Shown: positions 9,001-17,961 of the stretch, piece by piece
Numbering within the stretch: the stretch's first letter is position 1
Layout: each line of letters starts with the position of its first letter
Source of the DNA: Paenibacillus polymyxa
Lineage (GTDB): Bacteria > Bacillota > Bacilli > Paenibacillales > Paenibacillaceae
Length of the DNA: 64,000 nucleotides
Direction: 5' to 3'
Assembly: GCF_018614975.1 (NCBI RefSeq)
Contig: NZ_JAGGNR010000010.1
Coordinates: forward strand, 230,535 to 294,534
The notes under the pieces: model-generated
The model's database searches: none
Seen by the model: only the letters and a program-made list of their open reading frames with translations
Told to the model about the DNA's origin: nothing
Translations under genes and position numbers: made by a program

Positions 9001-10026
9001 TTATATACGGTAGACATCACTACTATTGGTACGGACGGCAAAACTTATAAGGAAGACACTTCGCCATTTTTGGTGAAAAAGACAGCTCCGGCTGTAACTG
9101 CACCAGAAGCATTGGAGTTCAAAGAGGATGAGTCTGCTGTCCTTAATGGTAGCGTGGAAGACTTGTACTTCCGTGTTGCTCCTGCGCTTGCCAGCGGATG
9201 GAACATCACGTTTGATCCGGCCGCTTCCCTGGAAGCAACGTATGTTGTGAAAAAAGAGGATGGATCGGTTTATAAAGAAGGAGTCTTTGAAGTACAACCT
9301 GATGGTACCTTCAGCCTTCCTTTGGAGGGAATTGAAGCAGGTGATTATGCTGTTGAACTTACGGTAAAAGACCAACAGGGGCTTTCGGGCACAGCCAATA
9401 CGGCACTGAAATTGCAAGCCGTGGAGACCGAACCTGAAACTCCGGCAACCAAGGCCCCAGGTACGCCTGTATTGTCTCACAATAACTGGGTAGGCAACGG
9501 CTTACCAGAGGGCGCGTATATGGTCACAATGAACCTGTGGTGGGGCGAGAACGGAACTAGCTACAAGTTATATGAGGGCGGGGTTTTGGTTGATACGCAG
9601 AAGTTGACTTACAACGCGCCTTGGGCGCAGTTTGCTCAGACGAAGATCACGGGCAAAGCCAATGGCACGTATACGTATGTGGCCGAGCTGACCAACGACA
9701 AGGGAACAACGCGGAGTCAGACGTTGACTGTTCGGGTTACCAACGCAACGCCAGGCAAAGCAGTTCTTTCTCACGATAACTGGGATGGCGATGGCAATTA
9801 TAAGTTGACTATGAACCTGTGGTGGGGGACCAACGCTACAGAGTATCGTCTCTATGAAAATGATAAGTTGATCGACACGCAAGAACTCCGTGCGGTATCA
9901 CCGCTTGCGCAAAGTGCTGTGACTACACTGTCCGGGAAAGCATCGGGAACGTATACGTATCGGGCAGAGTTAATTAATGCAGCCGGAGTTACCAGCACAG
10001 ACACGATTAAGGTAAAAGTGAAGTAA
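6013..10026 (+). CDS. Large secreted subtilisin-like serine protease (S8) with PA domain and C-terminal WWG repeats
   Basis: A 1337 aa exported protease. TTG at 6013 is preferred because AAAGGAGGGG precedes it and it gives a clean signal peptide (SKRF, hydrophobic core, cleavage near AGAAPAD). An inhibitor I9-like propeptide is followed by the S8 domain with Asp211 (DTGID), His265 (HGTHVAG), oxyanion Asn359 (SGND) and Ser708 (GTSMATPHVAG). A PA domain sits at about 565-630, inside the catalytic domain as in C5a-peptidase/Vpr-type subtilases. Unusually, about 120 residues of Glu/Pro/Ala/Thr-rich low-complexity sequence (about 399-520) are inserted before it. Fn3-like regions follow, then two repeats (about 1149-1243 and 1246-1337) with LSHDNW and MNLWWG, a module I associate with Paenibacillus chitinases. 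There is no LPxTG anchor, so it is probably released or bound to polysaccharide. Confidence 0.93.
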   Translation: MSKRFLSTLLSVLMVFSIILPAAGAAPADSAIQLENIPSTAEAKQWREILAGQETKLAADPFLDKSLEGLGGESTRVIVELSNKPVAVVQGESTLSGKSFTSSMETKAVTQVEQQQQSFVHSLTQKKIKHEVLENYAYALNGVAIELKGNQIGQLLQIPGVVSVYPDLEVTIAPETDEVNPYMKDTAPFIGAPEVWDLGYKGNGVKVGVIDTGIDYEHPNLQEAYKGGWDFVGNDNDPYETTYQEWKVSGEPEFNANGSAYYTSHGTHVAGTVAAREAGDYGIVGVAPEADIYAYRVLGPYGNGQTSWVLGGIDRSVEDGMDVINLSLGNAANDPSYITSVALNNAMLSGVTAVVASGNDGPNRYTLGSPGASAMAITVGNSTGPSQLITADTHFWIGEEGEETQPEQQPLPEVEQSPELGTAPGTEEPQTSEQGVPATAIEESAAAVEEAVSDETLVAGSEQDGITAETPVDAEVPNVEEATTEESTPSVSPSAPVEASPEAAPVEEESVIAPTEAPLAITESVYRLDLMGWSLSADPETVLTGKYELEFAALGKPTDFEGKDFTGKVALIQRGELAFVEKIANAKAAGAVAVIVYNNIPGPIGVSLGDNFELIPTLSMSKEDGDVIKAELDAGQAVEVSFSDFERSQTPGDEMNSSSSRGPAKVTLDIKPDIVAPGTSILSTIPAYGKDEPDADYAQAYDRKSGTSMATPHVAGLIALLIEKHPEWTPFDIKVALMNNSKVLDTAKFDVFDQGAGRIQAVNTIDPAAFVKVLDVTQYTESGAVVEKENITGSINYGNFLSTDEKTITKTIKVEALNGSGGDYTVNVNPTRNVAGVSVAVDKSSFTLNGEEELAVTITVPRGVTATTEAQGYIEFSNGTNTFTVPYVAHFNVTLSGVKYIETVKGTEKNPFHYPLKADGTLDTLNVAMEFYNPMTFALIEIYDGLNPEGGYYQDGYIGSIFGNYFNFNANARYNLAWDGSYADYTTDEVTEIPDGLYTVDITTIGTDGKTYKEDTSPFLVKKTAPAVTAPEALEFKEDESAVLNGSVEDLYFRVAPALASGWNITFDPAASLEATYVVKKEDGSVYKEGVFEVQPDGTFSLPLEGIEAGDYAVELTVKDQQGLSGTANTALKLQAVETEPETPATKAPGTPVLSHNNWVGNGLPEGAYMVTMNLWWGENGTSYKLYEGGVLVDTQKLTYNAPWAQFAQTKITGKANGTYTYVAELTNDKGTTRSQTLTVRVTNATPGKAVLSHDNWDGDGNYKLTMNLWWGTNATEYRLYENDKLIDTQELRAVSPLAQSAVTTLSGKASGTYTYRAELINAAGVTSTDTIKVKVK

Positions 10027-10078
10027 GTTCTTCCTCATTGAAATTGATTAAATTAATGAAGGAATTGTTCTATGCATA

Positions 10079-10127
10079 AACGGCCTCCATCCTGATTTGC
10101 AGGATGGAGGCCGTTTTGTTTTTTTTA
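10079..10127 (+). terminator. Terminator after the subtilase gene
   Basis: A perfect 15-bp stem AACGGCCTCCATCCT / AGGATGGAGGCCGTT followed by a long T-rich tail. It also lies just beyond the end of the convergent MFS gene. Confidence 0.9.
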
Positions 10128-10143
10128 TAAATGAATTATATGA

Positions 10144-11373
10144 CTAACCGATCATTCTATTTTTGCTGGCCTGAATCCCTGCGATTAGCAAAGCGATGGC
10201 CAGAATGACCTGTATTAGCAACGGAAGGGTCCATCCTTTTGTCCAGTCATGAAGCATGCCGAACAGTAGAGGTCCCACTGCCGCAAGCATATATCCGAAG
10301 GACTGGGCCATACCGGACAGGCTGGCAGCTTGTCTGGCATCTTTTGTGCGAAGGACGAAGAACATCGTTACCATTCCAAATGAAGCTCCAGCACTTATTC
10401 CTGCCAACGTGACACCGATGGTAACGAGCGAAGCGATACCAGTTAACAATAAAGCATACCCGACAATTAAAGAAGAGCATGTTATCACGGTTAGAACACG
10501 CTGGTCTCGCGTTCGGCCGGCGAGGATTGGAACGATAAAGGTAGCCGGTACACTGACCATCTGCATCAGGGAGAGCATCCACCCTGCTGAGGTGGGGCTG
10601 AATCCTTGCTCAGCGAGAATCTCGGGAAGCCAGGTAATCGTTGTATAAAATATTAGAGATTGCAGACCCATAAATAAAGTGATGAACCAGGCCAGGGAAG
10701 AGGTCCGTAGACGTACAGGCGTCCCTTCACTCTGTGTGGCTATGAATAACATTCGCTGACGTCCTGCGGCGATCTGGGGGAGCCACAAGAGAAGCGCCAG
10801 TATGGACAACAGTGCCCACATGCCTAACGAAGCGCGCCAACCCATAGATGTGGCTTCTGCTACTGGCACACTCACACCTGAGGCGATGGCGCCAAATATG
10901 TTCATGGATACAGAATATAATCCGGTGACGATACCTACCCGCAATGGAAAATCACGTTTGATCAAACTTGGCAAAAGCACGTTGCTTAATGCAATGCCGC
11001 AACCCAATATTGCGGTACCTGTATATAAGGAAAGAACGGAAGGCAACAAGCGTAAGGCCACCCCGATGGTTACGATGATAACAGCCAATAGCAGAGCAGA
11101 TTCGAGTCCTAACCGTTTGGCAAGACGTGGTGCAAAGGGGGAGACTGCTGCAAAGGCGAGCAAAGGAAGTGAGGTCAGAAGCCCGACCATCGTATGGCCG
11201 ATACCTGTATCTGAGCGGATCATCTCCACGACAGGTCCAGTTGCTGTAATCGGTGACCTCATGGTAGCTGCGATGACGATAATGCCTGCTAATAACAGGC
11301 CGACTCTTTTGGATGTCGAAGAATGTTCTTCCTCGGTATGGATAGATGAGTGCTGCTGTATTGAAGATGACAT
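10144..11373 (-). CDS. MFS transporter of the CynX/NimT (cyanate / 2-nitroimidazole) family
   Basis: A 409 aa protein with about 12 hydrophobic helices. After a polar N-terminus of some 20 residues it has the family signature AATMRSPITATGPVVEMI in helix 1. It also has typical helix boundaries such as LPSLIKRDFP, a pattern seen in CynX, NimT and YycB-like proteins. It probably moves a small organic anion or drug across the membrane; the substrate is unknown. The start at 11373 follows AGGAGATTTTATCA. It converges on the protease gene and shares the terminator region. It is the third gene of the tRNA-bounded block. Confidence 0.85.
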   Translation of the reverse strand: MSSSIQQHSSIHTEEEHSSTSKRVGLLLAGIIVIAATMRSPITATGPVVEMIRSDTGIGHTMVGLLTSLPLLAFAAVSPFAPRLAKRLGLESALLLAVIIVTIGVALRLLPSVLSLYTGTAILGCGIALSNVLLPSLIKRDFPLRVGIVTGLYSVSMNIFGAIASGVSVPVAEATSMGWRASLGMWALLSILALLLWLPQIAAGRQRMLFIATQSEGTPVRLRTSSLAWFITLFMGLQSLIFYTTITWLPEILAEQGFSPTSAGWMLSLMQMVSVPATFIVPILAGRTRDQRVLTVITCSSLIVGYALLLTGIASLVTIGVTLAGISAGASFGMVTMFFVLRTKDARQAASLSGMAQSFGYMLAAVGPLLFGMLHDWTKGWTLPLLIQVILAIALLIAGIQASKNRMIG

Positions 11374-11492
11374 TGATAAAATCTCCTGTTTTCTAAGAAG
11401 TTAATATGTATGGATTGTTACATAATCCACTCCGTAAGCATAACATTCTATGTCAATATTGAGCAATGAAATGAAAAAACACCCAATGGACC

Positions 11493-11746
11493 ATACTCTC
11501 CCTGCAGTCGAGACTGCGAAGTAGTGCTAACGAAGCGAATGCTTCGACGAACCGTTGGGGTTCTTATCCCTAGAACGCAAAAAAACTCCCCGAAGGAAGT
11601 TTTCTTTTTTTACGTCCCAGGAGGGATACTCTCAATGCAGTCGAGACTGCGAAGTAGTGCTCACGAAGTGAATGCTTCGACGAACCGTTGGGGTTCTTAT
11701 CCCCAGAACGCAAAAAAAACTCCCCGAAGGAAGTTTTCTTTTTTTA

Positions 11747-11760
<14 letters not shown>
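11493..11760 (-). repeat. Tandem repeat of about 134 bp that re-creates the tRNA-Arg 3' end (right array)
   Basis: The same repeat family as at 4521-4860, in opposite orientation and trailing the minus-strand tRNA-Arg. The tail motif TACGTCCCAGGAGGGAT appears at 11745 and again at 11611, a spacing of 134 bp. The next expected junction (near 11491) ends at ATACTCTCC without the tRNA tail. The hairpins read AAACTTCC / GGGGAGTTTT here, diverged from the left array. The block around CACTACTTCGCAGTCTCGAC is well kept. Confidence 0.92.
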
Positions 11761-11820
<60 letters not shown>

Positions 11821-11843
11821 ATGGATTTTTTCAAGCAAAATTG

Positions 11844-11872
11844 ATTTTATCATATGCATACAGGAATATCAA
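11844..11872 (-). promoter_or_regulatory. Sigma-A promoter of the right tRNA-Arg gene
   Basis: On the minus strand, TTGATA (11872-11867), a 17-base spacer and TAAAAT (11849-11844), ending 24 bases before the tRNA. Confidence 0.75.
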
Positions 11873-12053
11873 GCATTTTATTTTAAACTGTTTTTCGTAT
11901 ATGATATTTGGCGGCAGTAACGTTTTTTTCATTATATTTAAGGTTATGTTAGAATATCAGGAGAACTCAAAAATAGATCAACAATCGTTTTAATATATAC
12001 ATCTATTTAGGTTGATCCCAACTGGAGATTCAGGATATAGAGGAGGTGCTCCC

Positions 12054-12989
12054 ATTAAGGAATCCACGACCCGGGAAACCGAGCATAACAACAATATTGT
12101 GCTGTTTCCTAAGACGCTGGACTATTACCAGATTCAATTGACAGTTATGCTTGAAAATGAACGGTATGGTGAAGCGATGAAATTGCTTCACTTTTTGCTG
12201 CAATGTCAGGGACAGGAAGAGCGCCACTATGATGAATGGCGGGCCCTGCTAGAATGGCTTCAGGCTGCGTTCCCTCAATATGAAGAAACCTCGCCTGCCG
12301 TTGTTGAAGAACGAGAAGAGGAAGAAGAGATTAGTGAGGAAGACATGGCACGCCAGCATGCCCGAATGAAGCTTGAACAGGATGATGGCTATGCAGATAA
12401 GATGCTTCGCACAGTAATGGAGGAGCCGCTGTCTGAACAGACGATGCTGGCTCTGGAGCAACTGGCCTATCTTGATCTACCGAAGATTGACGAGGCACTT
12501 ACCAGTTGGTTAAAAGATAAGTCGCTTCACCCACTGCTTCAATTCCGGGTGCTGCAAACCTTGCGTCGCCGAGGTGTTCAAGGTATGATCCTGTTTACGA
12601 GAGGCGAAGAGCAGGTTGAAGTTGAGATCGACACCGTGCCTCTTAGACCAGAGGAATTTCCGCTCCAAATCGTTCAGATTCTGGAACGAGTGGCAGATCA
12701 GACGGAGGTTCATGAACCTACGCTCTTTTATTTTGCACAGGAACTGTGGATACAATATGTCATGGCGGTGTATGGAACCCGTGATTATGTATCGATGCTG
12801 GAAGAAAATGATTCCATGACAGATATATGGGCAGCAGCTCTACATATGACCGTTGCAGACAGTTTGGGTGGTTCGCATGATGAGGAAAATACCCGCTCAA
12901 TGTATGCTGTGACAGGCGCGATGCGCTTTCGACTGGAGCAAGCTTATCGTTCCATGAAACAATTTGTATCTGCCGGTTTGGATGGTTAA
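12054..12989 (+). CDS. Hypothetical helical-repeat-like protein, possible ATT start
   Basis: About 311 aa, not recognised by name. It is soluble and almost entirely helical, with an N-terminal pattern like a TPR or HEAT helix pair (MLENERYGEAMKLLHFLL). A strongly acidic linker (EEREEEEEISEED) follows, and further helices to the end. The frame is open from a TTG at 12012, which has no ribosome site. The strong GGAGGTG at 12041-12047 is followed seven bases on by ATT (12054) and by no ATG, GTG or TTG in frame, so an ATT start is proposed. The gene has the same direction as tig, 138 bp upstream of it, but tig has its own promoter. Confidence 0.7.
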   Translation: MKESTTRETEHNNNIVLFPKTLDYYQIQLTVMLENERYGEAMKLLHFLLQCQGQEERHYDEWRALLEWLQAAFPQYEETSPAVVEEREEEEEISEEDMARQHARMKLEQDDGYADKMLRTVMEEPLSEQTMLALEQLAYLDLPKIDEALTSWLKDKSLHPLLQFRVLQTLRRRGVQGMILFTRGEEQVEVEIDTVPLRPEEFPLQIVQILERVADQTEVHEPTLFYFAQELWIQYVMAVYGTRDYVSMLEENDSMTDIWAAALHMTVADSLGGSHDEENTRSMYAVTGAMRFRLEQAYRSMKQFVSAGLDG

Positions 12990-13034
12990 TCGAGGCCGGA
13001 AACGTTTTCCTTAAACTGTATCAAGGGATTCCCC

Positions 13035-13063
13035 TTGAAAAAGAATCTAATCTTGTTTATACT
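13035..13063 (+). promoter_or_regulatory. Sigma-A promoter of tig
   Basis: TTGAAA (13035-13040), a 17-base spacer and TATACT (13058-13063), about 65 bases before the tig start. A small inverted repeat TCAAGGG / CCCTTGA overlaps the -35. Confidence 0.7.
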
Positions 13064-13127
13064 AAAATGGTTATTTTGTACGTGATTGCCTACGTGAACA
13101 TGTGAATTTTGGAGGGGAAAGTATACA

Positions 13128-14468
13128 ATGAAAGCAACTTGGGAAAAGATAGAGAAGAACCTTGGGGTTCTTGAGGTTGAAGTGGATGCGGATCGTGTAA
13201 CTGCAGCACTCGACAAAGCTTTTAATAAAGTGGTTAAACAAGCAAACGTACCTGGATTCCGTAAAGGTAAAGTACCACGTTCCATCTTCGAAGCACGTTT
13301 TGGTGTAGAGAGCCTTTATCAAGAAGCAATCGACATTTTGCTTCCTGAAGCTTATACAGAAGCAATCGACCAAACGGATATTTTCCCGGTTGATCGTCCT
13401 GACGTAGATGTTGAACAATTCGCTAAAGGACAAACATTCAAGTTCAAAGCAAAAGTAACTGTGAAACCTGAAGTTACTCTTGGTGAGTACAAAGGAATCG
13501 AAGTTGCTGTAGCAAAAGGTGAAGTAACTGACGCAGAAGTGACTGAAGAACTTGAGCGTCTTCAACAACGTCACGCTGAACTCGTTGTAATCGACGAAGG
13601 TTCCGCTGCTAACGGCGACGTTGCAGTAATCGACTTCGACGGTTCCGTTGATGGTGTACCTTTCGAAGGTGGACAAGCTGAGCGTTATTCTCTGGAACTG
13701 GGTTCCAACACATTCATTCCTGGATTTGAAGAGCAAGTTGTGGGTCTGTCCACAGGTGACTTCAAAGACGTAGAAGTGACTTTCCCAGAGAGCTACCATG
13801 CAGCAGAACTTGCTGGCAAACAAGCGGTATTTAAAGTGAAGATTCACGAAATCAAACGCAAACAGCTTCCTGCATTGGATGATGAGTTTGCTAAAGATGT
13901 TAGCGAATTCGACACACTTGAAGAGTACAAAGCTGACCTGAAAACACAATTGGAATCCCGTAAAGCTGACGAAGCCAAAGCTGCACAAGAAAATGCAGTT
14001 GTAGAAAAAGTGGCTGAGAACGCTGAAGTGGACATTCCAGCTGCAATGGTTGACAGCGAAGTACAAAACATGATGCGTGATTTCGACAACCGTCTGCGTA
14101 ACCAAGGTATGAACCTTGAAATGTTCCTGAGCTTCTCTGGCCAGACTCAAGCTGACCTGAGAGGACAAATGCAAGAAGATGCTTCCAAACGTGTTCGCAA
14201 CAACCTGGTGCTTGAAGCTGTAGGAAAAGCGGAAAACATTGAAGTATCTGATGAAGAAGTGAATCAAGAACTCGAGAAAATGGCTGAATCTTACAAGCGT
14301 CCTGCTGATGAGATCCGTGGCATCCTCGAAGGTAATGGTTCCCTGGACAGCCTTCGCGATGAAGTGAAACTGCGTAAAACGATTGACGTTCTTGTTGAGA
14401 ACAGCACAGTTGTTGAACCAGTTGAAGCTCCAGCTGAAGAAATTGTTGCCGAAGCTAACGAAAAATAA
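13128..14468 (+). CDS. tig: Trigger factor, ribosome-associated chaperone and prolyl isomerase
   Basis: A 446 aa protein with the full three-part layout. The ribosome-binding domain has the GFRKGK signature at residues 43-48. An FKBP-type isomerase domain spans about 160-245 (VPFEGG, LELGSNTFIPGFE). A long helical chaperone domain follows, and the C-terminus is acidic (VEAPAEEIVAEANEK). It meets nascent chains at the ribosome exit. GGAGGGG precedes the ATG. It lies upstream of clpP-clpX, the order found in many bacteria, but it is separated from them by a terminator and a new promoter. Codon use is narrow (GAA, AAA, GTA, CGT), as expected of a highly expressed gene. Confidence 0.97.
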   Translation: MKATWEKIEKNLGVLEVEVDADRVTAALDKAFNKVVKQANVPGFRKGKVPRSIFEARFGVESLYQEAIDILLPEAYTEAIDQTDIFPVDRPDVDVEQFAKGQTFKFKAKVTVKPEVTLGEYKGIEVAVAKGEVTDAEVTEELERLQQRHAELVVIDEGSAANGDVAVIDFDGSVDGVPFEGGQAERYSLELGSNTFIPGFEEQVVGLSTGDFKDVEVTFPESYHAAELAGKQAVFKVKIHEIKRKQLPALDDEFAKDVSEFDTLEEYKADLKTQLESRKADEAKAAQENAVVEKVAENAEVDIPAAMVDSEVQNMMRDFDNRLRNQGMNLEMFLSFSGQTQADLRGQMQEDASKRVRNNLVLEAVGKAENIEVSDEEVNQELEKMAESYKRPADEIRGILEGNGSLDSLRDEVKLRKTIDVLVENSTVVEPVEAPAEEIVAEANEK

Positions 14469-14491
14469 GACAAGCTGTAGTTGAATAAACG

Positions 14492-14527
14492 ATAAGGCAC
14501 GTGAATTATTGCGTGCCTTATTTTTAA
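14492..14527 (+). terminator. Terminator of tig
   Basis: Stem AAGGCACG / CGTGCCTT with a ten-base loop, then ATTTTT. Confidence 0.8.
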
Positions 14528-14744
14528 ATTACGACATCCATTTTATAGAAAATGAAGTGATTATATGGATGAAAAATAATTTTATTGATCTGTGTACACT
14601 TTTTACATACCTATGGACTCCATGCAAATAAAAAACGGCAAGACGGCATAGGATGGCTTCAATTTGCACATACATAGAAAACATGGTTAAATATGATCAG
14701 GCTAAAAAAGTAAACAAACGGATGTTTGACCCTTCTTGTGAAAA

Positions 14745-14773
14745 ATGACATTGTCACAGGAAAGTGTTAGAAT
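14745..14773 (+). promoter_or_regulatory. Sigma-A promoter of clpP-clpX
   Basis: ATGACA (14745-14750), 17 bases, TAGAAT (14768-14773). A GGGTCAAA half-site lies on the opposite strand just upstream (about 14725-14732). It resembles one heptad of a CtsR operator, but the second heptad is poor. The rest of the 367-bp gap after tig shows only AT-rich sequence. Confidence 0.7.
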
Positions 14774-14835
14774 GAATTTGGGTTTGCTTTAGAAGTGGCC
14801 TATGTCTAATTACATGTAGAAAAGAGGTTGGTCTC

Positions 14836-15426
14836 ATGAGTCTGGTGCCAATGGTTATAGAACAAACCAATCGAGGCGAGCGGTCTTACGATATATATTC
14901 ACGTTTGCTGAAAGATCGCATTATCTTTCTAACCAGTGCGATTGATGACGATGTAGCCAATCTTGTCATAGCACAGCTTTTGTTTTTGGCAGCCGACGAT
15001 CCTGAGAAGGATATCAGCTTGTACATTAACTCACCTGGTGGTTCTGTGACCGCAGGGATGGGTATATACGATACGATGCAATTTATCAAGCCGGATGTAT
15101 CTACCATTTGCGTAGGGATGGCAGCAAGCATGGGCTCGTTATTGCTGACAGCCGGTGCACCTGGCAAGAGATATGCGCTGACAAACAGCGAAGTAATGAT
15201 TCATCAGCCGCTTGGCGGCATTCAAGGACAGGCTGCGGATATTAAGATACACGCAGAATGGATTATTAAAACACGTCAGAAACTGAATCAAATATACGTC
15301 GATCGTACGGGTCAGCCTCTTGAGAAAATTGAGCGGGATACAGACCGTGACTTCTTCATGGGCGCTGAAGAAGCTAAGACGTACGGCATTATTGACCAGG
15401 TGCTCAGTAGACCGATCAATTCCTAA
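14836..15426 (+). CDS. clpP: ATP-dependent Clp protease proteolytic subunit
   Basis: A 196 aa serine protease subunit that forms the double-heptamer degradation chamber. The catalytic triad is Ser98 (AASMGS), His123 (IHQPLGG) and Asp172 (DRDFFMG). The N-terminus [18 protein letters not shown] and full length are normal for Firmicutes ClpP. Its partner clpX begins 12 bp downstream, so the two should be made together. This differs from B. subtilis, where clpP and clpX are at separate loci. Confidence 0.98.
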   Translation: MSLVPMVIEQTNRGERSYDIYSRLLKDRIIFLTSAIDDDVANLVIAQLLFLAADDPEKDISLYINSPGGSVTAGMGIYDTMQFIKPDVSTICVGMAASMGSLLLTAGAPGKRYALTNSEVMIHQPLGGIQGQAADIKIHAEWIIKTRQKLNQIYVDRTGQPLEKIERDTDRDFFMGAEEAKTYGIIDQVLSRPINS

Positions 15427-15438
15427 AGGGGTGGTTTC

Positions 15439-16692
15439 ATGTTTAAATTTAACGATGAGAAAGGGCAACTGAAATGCTCTTTTTGCGGTAAATCTCAGGA
15501 GCAGGTACGTAAGTTGGTCGCTGGACCAGGTGTGTACATTTGTGATGAATGTATCGAACTTTGCACCGAAATCGTTGAGGAAGAACTCGGTCATGATGAA
15601 GAAGTAGACCTGAAAGATATTCCGAAACCAAAAGAAATTCGTAATATTCTGGATCAATATGTTATTGGACAGGAACAAGCGAAAAAATCATTGTCTGTTG
15701 CGGTGTATAATCACTACAAACGGATCAACACACAAAGCAAAATTGAAGACGTTGAATTGTCAAAGAGTAACATTTTGCTGTTAGGACCAACAGGTTCTGG
15801 TAAAACGTTGCTTGCGCAAACGATGGCAAAAATTCTGAATGTTCCTTTTGCTATTGCTGATGCTACGTCATTAACAGAAGCGGGTTATGTGGGTGAGGAT
15901 GTAGAGAATATCCTGCTCAAACTGATTCAAGCTGCTGACTATGATGTGGAAAAAGCAGAGCGTGGCATTATTTATATCGATGAGATTGATAAAGTAGCGC
16001 GTAAATCCGAAAACCCATCCATTACTCGTGATGTATCGGGCGAAGGTGTACAACAGGCTCTCTTGAAAATTCTTGAAGGAACTGTGGCTTCTGTACCACC
16101 ACAAGGTGGTCGTAAACATCCTCATCAAGAATTCATTCAGATCGATACAACGAATATCCTGTTCATTTGCGGCGGTGCCTTTGATGGTCTGGAGCAAATG
16201 ATCAAACGCCGGATCGGTAAAAAAGTCATTGGCTTTAATACTGTTTCTGAGCAAAAAGATCTGAAACCAGGTGAATACCTGGGTATGGTATTGCCGGAAG
16301 ATTTGCTGAAATTTGGTCTGATTCCGGAATTTGTAGGCCGTCTGCCAGTCATCTCCACATTGGAGCCGCTGGATGAAGATACGTTGGTACGGATTCTTTC
16401 CGAACCAAAAAACGCGCTTACCAAACAGTACCAAAAACTGCTTGAGCTGGATAATGTGAATCTGGTATTTGAACCAGCTGCATTGCTCGCGATTGCAAAA
16501 GAAGCAATTAAACGTAACACAGGTGCACGTGGATTACGTGCCATCATTGAAGGTATCATGCTGGAAATCATGTATGAAGTGCCTTCACGTGAAGATGTTA
16601 CGAACTGTGTCATTACCGAAGAAGTTGTTGAGAAAAGAGTCGTGCCTGAACTAAGCCAATCGAAGGACGATAAGCAGGAAGAGAGCGCCTAA
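15439..16692 (+). CDS. clpX: ClpX, ATP-binding unfoldase subunit of ClpXP
   Basis: A 417 aa AAA+ unfoldase that feeds substrates to ClpP. The N-terminal zinc-binding domain has four Cys (CSFC at 13-16 and CDEC about 20 residues later). The AAA core has Walker A GPTGSGKT near residue 115, Walker [10 protein letters not shown], and the [10 protein letters not shown] stretch where the ClpP-contacting loop lies. ATG follows AGGGGTGG, 12 bp after clpP. A long hairpin and ispG follow. Confidence 0.98.
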   Translation: MFKFNDEKGQLKCSFCGKSQEQVRKLVAGPGVYICDECIELCTEIVEEELGHDEEVDLKDIPKPKEIRNILDQYVIGQEQAKKSLSVAVYNHYKRINTQSKIEDVELSKSNILLLGPTGSGKTLLAQTMAKILNVPFAIADATSLTEAGYVGEDVENILLKLIQAADYDVEKAERGIIYIDEIDKVARKSENPSITRDVSGEGVQQALLKILEGTVASVPPQGGRKHPHQEFIQIDTTNILFICGGAFDGLEQMIKRRIGKKVIGFNTVSEQKDLKPGEYLGMVLPEDLLKFGLIPEFVGRLPVISTLEPLDEDTLVRILSEPKNALTKQYQKLLELDNVNLVFEPAALLAIAKEAIKRNTGARGLRAIIEGIMLEIMYEVPSREDVTNCVITEEVVEKRVVPELSQSKDDKQEESA

Positions 16693-16738
16693 TAATGGCC
16701 TGAATCCCGTTGAACTCTGAAATATAGACTTGTCAGTT

Positions 16739-16783
16739 CTCCACTTTGGCAGAAGGCGAATTCATGTCTCTGTCAGGGTGGAG
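16739..16783 (+). promoter_or_regulatory. Fourteen-bp stem-loop between clpX and ispG
   Basis: CTCCACTTTGGCAG (16739-16752) pairs with CTGTCAGGGTGGAG (16770-16783) over 14 positions including three G-U pairs, around a 17-base loop. No T run follows, so it is not a standard terminator. It ends 29 bases before the ispG ATG. Confidence 0.6.
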
Positions 16784-16812
16784 CTTTGACGTTGTGGGGA
16801 GAGAAATCACTC

Positions 16813-17910
16813 ATGTATTTAAGACAGGATACACGTCCCGTGAAAGTGGGAAACGTAACGATTGGTGGCAGTAACGAAGTCATTATCCAAAGTATGTGTA
16901 CAACCAAAACGGCAGACGTTGAAGCAACGGTTGCAGAGATTCTGCGACTCGAAGAAGCGGGCTGTCAAGTGGTACGTGTCACGGTGAATAATGAGGAAGC
17001 TGCCGCAGCCATCAAGGAAATCAAAAAACGCATTAATATACCGCTCGTAGCGGACATTCATTTCAACTATAAGCTGGCTTTACTTGCGATTGAGAACGGC
17101 ATCGATAAAGTTCGGATTAATCCAGGTAACATTGGTAAACGTGCGAAAGTGGAAGAAGTGGTTAAGGCTTGTAAAGACCGCGGCATTCCGATTCGGATTG
17201 GAGTAAATGCAGGGTCTCTGGAAAACCATCTCCTTGAGAAGTATGGGTATCCTACGGCAGATGCTATGGTAGAAAGTGCATTGTATCACATTGGTATTTT
17301 GGAAGAGCTTGATTTCCATGATATCATCGTGTCTCTCAAAGCATCAGATGTACCGATGGCGATTGAGGCGTATACCAAAGCAGCTCAAATCATTCCGTAT
17401 CCGTTGCATCTCGGAATTACCGAAGCAGGTACACTGTTCTCCGGTACGATCAAAAGCTCCGCAGGTATGGGCGCTTTATTGTCCATGGGTATTGGTTCTA
17501 CGATGCGGATCTCACTGAGTGCGGACCCGGTAGAAGAAATCAAGGTTGCTCGTGATCTGCTCAAAACATTTGGACTCATCACAAATGCAGCCACATTGAT
17601 CTCCTGCCCAACGTGTGGACGTTTGGATATCGACCTGTTCTCCATTGCCAACGAAGTGGAAGAGTATATCTCCAAACTGAAGGTGCCGATTAAAGTATCG
17701 GTGTTGGGTTGTGCGGTTAATGGTCCAGGTGAGGCCAAAGAAGCGGATATCGGAATTGCCGGTGCTCGTGGAGAAGGTCTCTTGTTCCGTCACGGCAAGA
17801 TGATTCGTAAAGTGCCTGAAGAAATCATGGTTGAGGAATTAAAAAAAGAGATCGACAAAATCGTCGAAGCTTACGAAGAGACAGGTGTTATTCCTGGTCG
17901 TTCGCACTGA
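16813..17910 (+). CDS. ispG: 4-hydroxy-3-methylbut-2-en-1-yl diphosphate synthase (flavodoxin-type), MEP isoprenoid pathway
   Basis: Converts methylerythritol cyclodiphosphate to HMBDP, using an iron-sulfur cluster. The protein has 365 aa. A TIM-barrel half is followed by the cluster domain, with ligand Cys in SCPTCG and [19 protein letters not shown] at 16813 gives the family-like start [15 protein letters not shown]; an upstream TTG at 16786 lies directly against the hairpin and is unlikely. It stands alone between clpX and lonB, an insertion relative to B. subtilis, and has its own terminator. Confidence 0.96.
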   Translation: MYLRQDTRPVKVGNVTIGGSNEVIIQSMCTTKTADVEATVAEILRLEEAGCQVVRVTVNNEEAAAAIKEIKKRINIPLVADIHFNYKLALLAIENGIDKVRINPGNIGKRAKVEEVVKACKDRGIPIRIGVNAGSLENHLLEKYGYPTADAMVESALYHIGILEELDFHDIIVSLKASDVPMAIEAYTKAAQIIPYPLHLGITEAGTLFSGTIKSSAGMGALLSMGIGSTMRISLSADPVEEIKVARDLLKTFGLITNAATLISCPTCGRLDIDLFSIANEVEEYISKLKVPIKVSVLGCAVNGPGEAKEADIGIAGARGEGLLFRHGKMIRKVPEEIMVEELKKEIDKIVEAYEETGVIPGRSH

Positions 17911-17932
17911 TTGATTCATATCTTGTTACACC

Positions 17933-17961
17933 AAAAGCTCGCCAGCGATGGCGGGCTTTTT
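17933..17961 (+). terminator. Terminator of ispG
   Basis: AAAAGCTCGCCA pairs with TGGCGGGCTTTT around GCGA, ending in a T run. Confidence 0.85.

Noticed and set aside
13071..14267. 398-codon minus-strand open frame opposite trigger factor
   Set aside because: Its translation is Phe/Cys/Ser-rich, and it arises because tig uses few codons. The tig reading is certain.
14725..14745. CtsR operator before clpP
   Set aside because: Only one heptad (GGGTCAAA on the minus strand) is present; the neighbouring heptad matches at about three of seven positions.
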